Below, piece by piece: positions 62,978 to 64,000 of a stretch of DNA of 64,000 bases (the first letter of the stretch is position 1; each line of letters starts with the position of its first letter). The DNA lies in assembly GCF_030700285.1 (NCBI RefSeq), contig NZ_JAUYZJ010000001.1:62001-126000 (forward strand), read 5' to 3'. A program made the translations under genes and the position numbers. This DNA comes from Methylobacterium sp. NEAU K (GTDB lineage: Bacteria > Pseudomonadota > Alphaproteobacteria > Rhizobiales > Beijerinckiaceae). The notes beneath the pieces are model-generated. The model made no database searches. It had not been told where the DNA came from and saw nothing but the letters and a program-made list of their open reading frames with translations.

Positions 62978-63877
62978 ATGACCGACGCCAATACCGACGC
63001 GATGACCGACGCGGTCGCCGAGCTCATCGCCATCCTCGACCTGGAGCGGCTCGAAGTCGACCTGTTCCGCGGCCAGAATCCGAAGACCGGCTGGCGGCGG
63101 GTCTTCGGCGGCCAGGTGGTGGCGCAGGCCCTGGTGGCCGCCACCCGCACCGTGCCGGACGATCGCCCGGCTCATTCGCTCCATGCCTACTTCATGCTGC
63201 CCGGCGATCCCCGCGCGCCGATCGTCTACGAGGTCGAGCGCATCCGCGACGGCAAGAGCTTCACCACGCGCCGGGTCAAGGCGATCCAGCACGGCCGGGC
63301 GATCTTCGCCACCACGGTCTCCTATCAGGTGACCGAGGACGGCTTCGTCCACCAGCCGGCGATGCCGGCGGTGGCCGGGCCGGACGGGCTCCTCGACGGC
63401 AAGGCCCTCGCCGCCACGGGCGCTCCCGGCATGCCCGAGGCGGTGGCGGCCTATTTCGGCCGCGAGCGACCGATCGCGCTGCGGCCGGTCGACCTCAACC
63501 GCTACATGGCCCGGGGGCCGGGGGCGCCGCCACCCGACCCCGCCTTCAATGTCTGGCTGCGCGCGGCCGCGAGCCTGCCGGACGATCCGGCGCTGCACCG
63601 GGCGGTGCTGGCCTACGCCTCCGACATGACGCTGCTCGACGTGTCGCTGATCCCGCACGCCAGCTCCGTGTTCGACCCCGACATCCAGGCTGCGAGCCTC
63701 GACCACGCCCTCTGGTTCCACCGCCCCGTGCGGATCGACGACTGGCTCCTCTATGCGCAGGACAGCCCCGTCGCCGGCGGAGCCCGCGGCTTCGCCCGGG
63801 GCCAGATCTTCGACCGCGCCGGCAGCCTCGTGGCGTCCGTGGCGCAGGAAGGTCTGATCCGTCCGCGCGGGGATTAA
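62978..63877 (+). CDS. tesB: acyl-CoA thioesterase II
   Basis: A 299-residue double-hotdog thioesterase, releasing fatty acids from acyl-CoA. RVFGGQVVAQALVAATRTV and HSLHAYFMLPGDPRAPIVYEVERIRDGKSFTTRRVKAIQ are the TesB signatures; the second hotdog has LAYASDMTLLDVSLIPHASS and the catalytic region SLDHALWFHRPVRIDDWLLY. ATG at 62978; an ATG 8 codons later also fits. The frame is open upstream but lacks similarity. Confidence 0.93.
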   Translation: MTDANTDAMTDAVAELIAILDLERLEVDLFRGQNPKTGWRRVFGGQVVAQALVAATRTVPDDRPAHSLHAYFMLPGDPRAPIVYEVERIRDGKSFTTRRVKAIQHGRAIFATTVSYQVTEDGFVHQPAMPAVAGPDGLLDGKALAATGAPGMPEAVAAYFGRERPIALRPVDLNRYMARGPGAPPPDPAFNVWLRAAASLPDDPALHRAVLAYASDMTLLDVSLIPHASSVFDPDIQAASLDHALWFHRPVRIDDWLLYAQDSPVAGGARGFARGQIFDRAGSLVASVAQEGLIRPRGD

Positions 63878-64000
63878 AACCTGTTGTCCAACGTGTGTTG
63901 CATAATCGCACCGGCATGATCTGCACCTTCTTGGGCAGAATGCACGTTTGAAAGGCATATTCTCGCCCGGGAGCGCGTCGTGCCCCGCTCGGGGTGGCTA
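63878..64000. other. end of window, no gene recognised
   Basis: The last 123 bp hold several TTG/GCA-type blocks (TGTTGTCCAACGTGTGTTGCAT) and an A/T-richer stretch, suggesting a promoter for a gene beyond the window. No complete frame starts here. Confidence 0.3.

Noticed and set aside
63885..63945. Possible sigma-54 promoter after tesB
   Set aside because: TTG/GCA blocks are present but no GG-N10-GC spacing matching the -24/-12 consensus was found.

Overview
The window is high-GC chromosomal DNA from a facultative methylotroph of the genus Methylobacterium/Methylorubrum (Alphaproteobacteria, Hyphomicrobiales). The decisive evidence is an eight-gene serine-cycle/C1 block at 13285-23936 (sga, hprA, mtdA, fch, mtkA, mtkB, ppc, mclA), together with a paralogue of formaldehyde-activating enzyme at 55741-56289. 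No insertion sequence, phage, integrase, CRISPR array, rRNA or tRNA gene was seen. A perfect 16-bp parS palindrome at 8883-8898 suggests that the segment lies in the origin-proximal part of the chromosome.

Layout. 1-3140: a GAF-PAS-histidine kinase-receiver-Hpt protein interrupted by one in-frame amber codon. 3160-8760: small EthD-type proteins, a type II NADH dehydrogenase, maleylacetoacetate isomerase, MoaB, an amino-acid permease and a small glycosyltransferase-like protein. 8883-12769: parS, a radical SAM protein, RNase HII, and a two-gene operon that looks like the PlcP/Agt membrane-lipid remodelling pair. 12770-23974: the serine-cycle cluster, with a roughly 0.5 kb leader, internal palindromes and a strong hairpin at its end. 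24032-26207: an overlapping PIG-L deacetylase / NodS-like methyltransferase / glycosyltransferase operon. 26393-28530: an XRE regulator, a META-domain secreted protein and a run of small proteins in DNA with a weaker coding signature.

28696-38674: housekeeping and accessory genes (gamma carbonic anhydrase, pyrophosphatase, acetyltransferases, prephenate dehydratase, KdsB, a membrane-anchored cytochrome c with a long tail, two MFS exporters, an AraC regulator). 38792-40746: a divergent flavohaemoglobin/NsrR nitric-oxide module with two NsrR-type operators. 40767-45649: two YejA-like binding proteins and YejB, without YejE or YejF. 45862-52896: a MoxR / DUF58 / BatA-DUF4159 / vWA-amidotransferase-like membrane gene set. 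53569-55601: a GST and a divergent TetR regulator sharing two matching operators, then an SRPBCC protein. 55741-61424: the Fae paralogue and two large glycosyltransferases. 61587-63877: a UbiH-type hydroxylase and acyl-CoA thioesterase II.

How the genes work together. MtdA and Fch interconvert methylene- and methenyl-tetrahydrofolate and formyl-H4F on the C1 branch. Sga and HprA turn serine plus glyoxylate into glycine and glycerate via hydroxypyruvate. Ppc carboxylates PEP, and MtkAB plus MclA convert malate to glyoxylate and acetyl-CoA, closing the cycle. Two families of short palindromic repeats recur between genes, including inside the serine-cycle cluster. All functional calls rest on reading the translated sequence and remembered family motifs; no database search was run.
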